Shown here: piece after piece, positions 60,610-64,000 of the stretch
How the letters are laid out: every line of letters starts with the position of its first letter
Position numbering within the stretch: the stretch's first letter is position 1
From: Saprospiraceae bacterium UBA2329
GTDB taxonomy: Bacteria; Bacteroidota; Bacteroidia; Chitinophagales; Saprospiraceae
Assembly (NCBI GenBank): GCA_002344975.1
Contig: DDUV01000062.1
Span: forward strand, 127,521-191,520
Length of the DNA stretch: 64,000 nucleotides
Direction of reading: 5' to 3'
Position numbers and translations under genes: made by a program
Notes under the pieces: generated by a model
Seen by the model: the letters and a program-made list of their open reading frames with translations, nothing else
What the model was told of the DNA's origin: nothing
Database searches by the model: none

Positions 60610-61254
60610 ATGAAAAAGCTACTTTTTTCCGCCTGTATTTGCCTGTCGGCAGCCGGTATGCTCTGCGCTCAGAAAATGTCAATATCCAATCCGACTCCTT
60701 TCGAGTTAAGCCGTGAACTGACCATTGCTATTGCTCCGGCGAGTATTCGATACATGGACTTAAATACCGATGCACTGCTGCCCAAAGAGCGCTATAACGG
60801 CGAAGCTGTTGCCGCCTTTTTTGACCGCCGATTGGAGGCCTTGCTGCTACAACAACAGTTGCCGCTCTGTGCCGGGCCAGACAGCCTGTTCATAGGAGGG
60901 CAGCAACGCCTGCTTGCCCAAGGCTATGCTTTGGTACGGGCTTTACAGGACGAAAAAACGGCTTCGGAGTTGAAAAGCAATTTTGCAGATGCAGGGTGCC
61001 GGTTGATAATGGTTGCCGACATCAGAGTGAAAGTGGGCGACGATGCGGAGTGGGAAGGCGCCAATCCATTATATATATCCCTGGTAGTACACCCGCAAAC
61101 GCACACAACCCGGATAAAAACGGCCTTGATTGATACGGCTTCCGCAAGCGTACTCTGGAAAAATGAGCTTGAAACCAAGGGCATTCCAGATGTAGCAAAG
61201 CCTCGTTGGGCGGAAGTATTCGAGACGATTTTTTCAAACATCAAAACAAAATAG
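60610..61254 (+). CDS. Exported protein, CsgG/GNA1162-like fold candidate
   Basis: A 214-aa exported protein; the ATG at 60610 gives a signal peptide (LLFSACICLSAAGMLCAQ). The mature part alternates alpha/beta (LTIAIAPASIRYM, LIMVADIRVKVG, LIDTASASVLWKNELETKG). The same order of strands appears in the next protein and recalls lipoproteins of the CsgG/DUF799/GNA1162 type, which build periplasmic or outer-membrane assemblies. That is inference; no signature is certain. It is 26 nt behind the cysteine-rich gene and 2 nt before the next. Confidence 0.7.
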   Translation: MKKLLFSACICLSAAGMLCAQKMSISNPTPFELSRELTIAIAPASIRYMDLNTDALLPKERYNGEAVAAFFDRRLEALLLQQQLPLCAGPDSLFIGGQQRLLAQGYALVRALQDEKTASELKSNFADAGCRLIMVADIRVKVGDDAEWEGANPLYISLVVHPQTHTTRIKTALIDTASASVLWKNELETKGIPDVAKPRWAEVFETIFSNIKTK

Positions 61255-61256
61255 CC

Positions 61257-61832
61257 ATGAAAAACAACTTAGTACAACTTCTGAGATACAGCGTTGTCCT
61301 GTTTGGACTTGCACTCGTCGGCTCCTGCATTCCGGCAGCAAAGCCTCTGTTTTTGGATTCAAGCTTCCACTCGGTCAAGATAGACACCATCGCCGTTTTG
61401 CCGGTAGCAGATATGCGTACCGACAAAAGTCTGGAGATCAGCAAGGTGGACCAATGGAGGGTAAGACCTTTTAGAAATGCGCTGACAAGAGCTCGATATG
61501 CATCCGTATATATAGAAAATCGGGCACTTGTTGACAACATCGCCGAAGAAGACCTTGAAGAACTTGACCCAAGTTGGATCAAAAGGCTAAACCCCGGTCA
61601 GCACAGATGGGTGCTGTTGCCTATTATCTACGGCTCTCACAAACAAGTGGATATTGGGAAAAAAGTACAGTTGGAAATAGCCGCAGCCTTATTTGATGTG
61701 CAAACCGGCAAGCGCATCTGGTTTCATAAAGACGCGCCCAAATGCAGCGGCGGCTTGCTCATGCCCGGCGTAATGCAAGACTGTATTCAAACGAGCTATT
61801 GGGCGCTCGCCATGAACCTGCCCAAGCAGTAA
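61257..61832 (+). CDS. Lipoprotein, CsgG/GNA1162-like fold candidate
   Basis: A 191-aa lipoprotein (LALVGSCIPA, Cys near 23). The mature protein starts with a strand DTIAVLPVADMR and has WVLLPIIYGSHKQVDIGKKVQLEIAAALFDVQTGKRIWFHKDA, the kind of order seen in DUF799/GNA1162 lipoproteins. Its start is 2 nt after the upstream stop, so the two belong to one transcript. With its neighbour it may form an envelope complex; nothing in sequence names a substrate. Confidence 0.72.
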   Translation: MKNNLVQLLRYSVVLFGLALVGSCIPAAKPLFLDSSFHSVKIDTIAVLPVADMRTDKSLEISKVDQWRVRPFRNALTRARYASVYIENRALVDNIAEEDLEELDPSWIKRLNPGQHRWVLLPIIYGSHKQVDIGKKVQLEIAAALFDVQTGKRIWFHKDAPKCSGGLLMPGVMQDCIQTSYWALAMNLPKQ

Positions 61833-61979
61833 ACTACCTGTTCCCGTTTCCAAGGGCTTTCGCCTTGACCCAAACGCACTCATTTCTTCCTGCCTGCGAG
61901 ATACACTTCACAGGCCGGCCCGCTGCTGCTTTGCCTGTCCATTTCACCATCTTTTCAAACTGATTTAAAAAAACATGCC

Positions 61980-62819
61980 ATGAAAAATTCAATGTATTTC
62001 CTTTTTACCACGCTGTTCTTGGTCTTCACATTATCCGCAAATGCCCTCCCGAATTGCAACTCATCCAACAACGCGGATACTCCCGAATGGAGCCGGGGCA
62101 TCCCGGAGTTGTGGCAGAGCGATACCCTGCCCTCCCTGAAACCTGAAAATGGGGAATGGGGCTTTGGTATTCGGGCAGAAGGACTGCAAGGGCTTATTTG
62201 GAACAACAACTTCGACTCGCTGAGCTTGCAACTGAGATACGCCCTTCGCCCATCTGCCGTTTTCAGGGTTGATGCGGGAATAGCGCTGTACAAAGAAAAA
62301 ACCTCGTTGAAAGATGTATTCAGCAATGGTGGACATCAATATAATGAAGATGCTGAAACCCTTTCTTCTTTTAGCATTTCCCCGGCAATGGAATGGCATT
62401 TCAATGGGACTCGCCGGCTTGACCCTTATCTCGGCCTTGCTTTACCGCTGGTTTTTGTGGGTAAGCGCCATATTACTGAAATAGACGAAACCATCAACAG
62501 CAACGGCACCTTCTTCAAACGTGAAATCCTGAGAGAACTACCCGGCGGCCTTGGCTTCGGAATTAATGGCATCGCCGGAATCAACTACTTCGTTTCCAAT
62601 AGATTAGCTCTGGGGCTGGAGTATTCCATCGGCGCCTCGTTGGTGAATGTCAGCGGCAAAATAAAAATGAAAACAACCACCAGAAGCAAACCAAGCCCTA
62701 CAGGCTCGGAAACCATCACCATCACGGAGAGCGGCGACGACGAAATCAGCCAAAGAGACATCTTTTTCGGCAATAAAGGCGTAGCCGGCATCAACCTCAT
62801 TTTTTACCTCGGACGCTGA
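61980..62819 (+). CDS. Outer-membrane beta-barrel candidate
   Basis: A 279-aa exported protein (signal LFTTLFLVFTLSANALP). The mature part shows alternating hydrophobic/polar strands with aromatic girdles (GEWGFGIRAEGLQGLIWN, LQLRYALRP, LDPYLGLALPLVF, LALGLEYSIGASL) and ends in the strand VAGINLIFYLGR. This is the pattern of a small beta barrel with 8-12 strands. The family is unknown. It lies between the lipoprotein pair and the tandem-repeat protein and may be the membrane part of this cluster. Confidence 0.75.
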   Translation: MKNSMYFLFTTLFLVFTLSANALPNCNSSNNADTPEWSRGIPELWQSDTLPSLKPENGEWGFGIRAEGLQGLIWNNNFDSLSLQLRYALRPSAVFRVDAGIALYKEKTSLKDVFSNGGHQYNEDAETLSSFSISPAMEWHFNGTRRLDPYLGLALPLVFVGKRHITEIDETINSNGTFFKREILRELPGGLGFGINGIAGINYFVSNRLALGLEYSIGASLVNVSGKIKMKTTTRSKPSPTGSETITITESGDDEISQRDIFFGNKGVAGINLIFYLGR

Positions 62820-62864
62820 TATGCCATACCTCCTGCCATATAAATAACATCAAAACATCTCGCC

Positions 62865-64000
62865 ATGAAAAATCATCCGCTTTCTCTTTCGGCCAGGGTA
62901 CTCTTCGCATTTGCCTTTTCCCTGTTTTCGATGGTGCTGTATGCCCAAAGCACGATTTCCTGCTCTCAGTCCACCTCCGCCAACCTGACGAACTCCAGCC
63001 CGGTCAACACTTTCCTCCTCTCTGCCAACAACAACGACCGGGTGCGCATACGAGCCTATTCTTTCGTTGCCGGCCTCAACCTGAGGATAGAGGTAAGAAG
63101 CCCCGACAACAGTGTTTCGCTGGGGGTCTTTTTTGCCAACAATGGATTGGTTGACATTCAGGAACTCACGCTTGGGGCGGGGAATGGCCAGTATCGAATC
63201 TTGGTATCTGATGCAGAATCCAATACCACCGGAACCTATAACATCTCGGTACAGGGGCTGAACAAAACCACCTGCGCCTCTTTAGTTTCGTGCAGTGCCA
63301 GTAGTTCCGGCAGCTACTTTTACAGCGCCGCCATCGAAGGTAAATACCTTGTAGCCTCGGCCGGCGATGTGCTGCGCCTGCGCTTTTATTTCAATGACCC
63401 CAACCCTGAATGGCGGCTCGAAGTGCGCCGACCCGATGGTACGCTGCACGCGCTGTTGGCCAAAAACGGCAGCGGATTGATAGATACCACCATGCTCTTG
63501 CCCGCCGCCGGCAACTGGTTTTTTTACCTATACGACGAGGATGGAGACGAGGCCAATACTACGCACAACTACAACTACGCGTTTCAGATTATGAACAAAA
63601 CCACCTGCGCCTCACAGGTCTCGTGCAGTGCCAGTAGTTCCGGCAGTTACTATTACAGCGCCGCTATCGAAGGTAAATACCTTGCCGCTACAGCCGGCGA
63701 TGTGCTGCGCCTGCGCTTTTATTTCAATGACCCCAACCCTGAATGGCGGCTCGAAGTGCGCCGACCCGACGGTACGCTGCACGCGCTATTGGCCAAAAAC
63801 GGCAGCGGATTGATAGATACCACCATGCTCTTGCCCGCCGCCGGCAACTGGTTTTTTTACCTATACGACGAGGATGGAGACGAGGCCAATACTACGCACA
63901 ACTACAACTACGCGTTTCAGATTCTGAACAAAACCACCTGCGCCTCCCAGGTCTCGTGCAGTGCCAGTAGTTCCGGCAGTTACTATTACAGCGCCGCCAT
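62865..64000 (+). CDS. Secreted protein with 111-residue tandem repeats, runs off the window
   Basis: An open frame from the ATG at 62865 to the window end, without a stop. The signal peptide ends SMVLYAQ. A first, diverged repeat spans residues about 30-132 (LRIEVRSPDNSVSLGVFF). From 63261 a 333-bp unit follows in tandem: 63261-63593, 63594-63926 and 63927 onward. Units 1 and 2 differ at about 16 of 333 bases by eye. Each unit has two Cys (NKTTCASQVSC) and a beta-sandwich-like body (DVLRLRFYFNDPNPEWRLEVRRPDG, NWFFYLYDEDGDEANTT), like bacterial pre-peptidase or adhesin repeats. Short frames in other phases are shadows of these units. A type IX tail may lie beyond the window. Confidence 0.85.
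   Translation, partial: MKNHPLSLSARVLFAFAFSLFSMVLYAQSTISCSQSTSANLTNSSPVNTFLLSANNNDRVRIRAYSFVAGLNLRIEVRSPDNSVSLGVFFANNGLVDIQELTLGAGNGQYRILVSDAESNTTGTYNISVQGLNKTTCASLVSCSASSSGSYFYSAAIEGKYLVASAGDVLRLRFYFNDPNPEWRLEVRRPDGTLHALLAKNGSGLIDTTMLLPAAGNWFFYLYDEDGDEANTTHNYNYAFQIMNKTTCASQVSCSASSSGSYYYSAAIEGKYLAATAGDVLRLRFYFNDPNPEWRLEVRRPDGTLHALLAKNGSGLIDTTMLLPAAGNWFFYLYDEDGDEANTTHNYNYAFQILNKTTCASQVSCSASSSGSYYYSAA
63261..64000 (+). repeat. Tandem 333-bp repeats
   Basis: Units start at 63261, 63594 and 63927, exactly 333 bp apart and in frame. The high identity at third codon positions points to recent duplication or gene conversion. Confidence 0.92.

Noticed and set aside
63410..63970. Two near-identical 75-aa frames (63410-63637 and 63743-63970)
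   Set aside because: They are the same alternate frame of two 333-bp repeat units. The real frame is the one open from 62865.
1..64000. tRNA, rRNA, insertion sequence or prophage genes
   Set aside because: No cloverleaf-like sequence, rRNA segment, transposase, integrase or phage structural gene was found when reading the gaps and frames.

Overview
The window is a gene-dense stretch of a Bacteroidota chromosome. The signs are a SusC/SusD outer-membrane pair, C-terminal tails of the type IX secretion kind, a DUF4294 protein, A-rich leaders without clear Shine-Dalgarno sites, and promoter-like TAnnTTTG boxes. The moderate to high GC and the gene mix lean towards a Saprospirales/Chitinophagales-type organism, but I cannot fix the genus. 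I saw no rRNA, tRNA, CRISPR array, prophage or insertion sequence.

Layout: 0-5 kb holds a Clp-like AAA+ protein cut by the window edge, an S41 processing protease and the ribosome-assembly GTPase Obg. 4.9-5.6 kb is a DUF2281/PIN toxin-antitoxin pair. 5.7-10.6 kb is an export locus: a C39-peptidase ABC transporter, a polytopic membrane protein and an HlyD-type adaptor, converging on the RNA 2'-phosphotransferase kptA. 11.5-15.1 kb has a Cys/Met PLP enzyme, an SCO1-like copper protein with a small lipoprotein, and pdxJ. 15.3-25.4 kb is a nutrient-uptake and secreted-protein region: SusC, SusD, an unknown lipoprotein, an arylsulfotransferase-like protein and an FG-GAP/UnbV protein, the last two with type IX tails, plus a TonB-C-terminal-domain protein. 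25.5-34.6 kb is housekeeping: dapF, an exonuclease, a DinB/YfiT-like enzyme, a DUF4294 protein, a serine hydrolase, rarA and a PLP decarboxylase. 34.9-43 kb reads mostly leftward: DUF2207-lemA, fadH, an AAA/PD-(D/E)XK protein and a lytic transglycosylase. 43-48.2 kb has a TPR-like protein with secG, a DUF4269 protein, kdsD and recQ. 48.2-54.1 kb has a DUF433/DUF5615 pair, an M16-like protein that has lost its zinc motif, an RDD protein, a one-domain asparaginase-like protein, a second AAA/PD-(D/E)XK protein and a deoxyribonucleotidase. 54.3-60.2 kb has a polysaccharide-initiating sugar transferase, a Gfo/Idh/MocA dehydrogenase and a metallo-beta-lactamase/double-rhodanese protein. 60.3 kb to the end is a rightward run of exported proteins: a tiny cysteine-rich lipoprotein, two envelope proteins, a beta-barrel candidate, and a secreted protein made of near-identical 111-residue tandem repeats that runs off the window.

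The most unusual content lies between the genes. A 19-21 bp hairpin repeat occurs at least 15 times. It always points the same way relative to a start codon and often sits just upstream of a promoter-like box. A second, GC-rich mini-hairpin (CCGCGC..GCGCGG) occurs alone, inside a coding sequence, and once nested in the loop of the first hairpin with a 3-bp duplication. Several intergenic tracts follow a 7-bp or 14-bp rhythm. Together these look like a population of very small mobile repeats, comparable to the heptanucleotide and small dispersed repeats known from filamentous cyanobacteria. Three minus-strand genes also have a promoter-like box exactly 4 nt before the ATG, which suggests leaderless transcripts.
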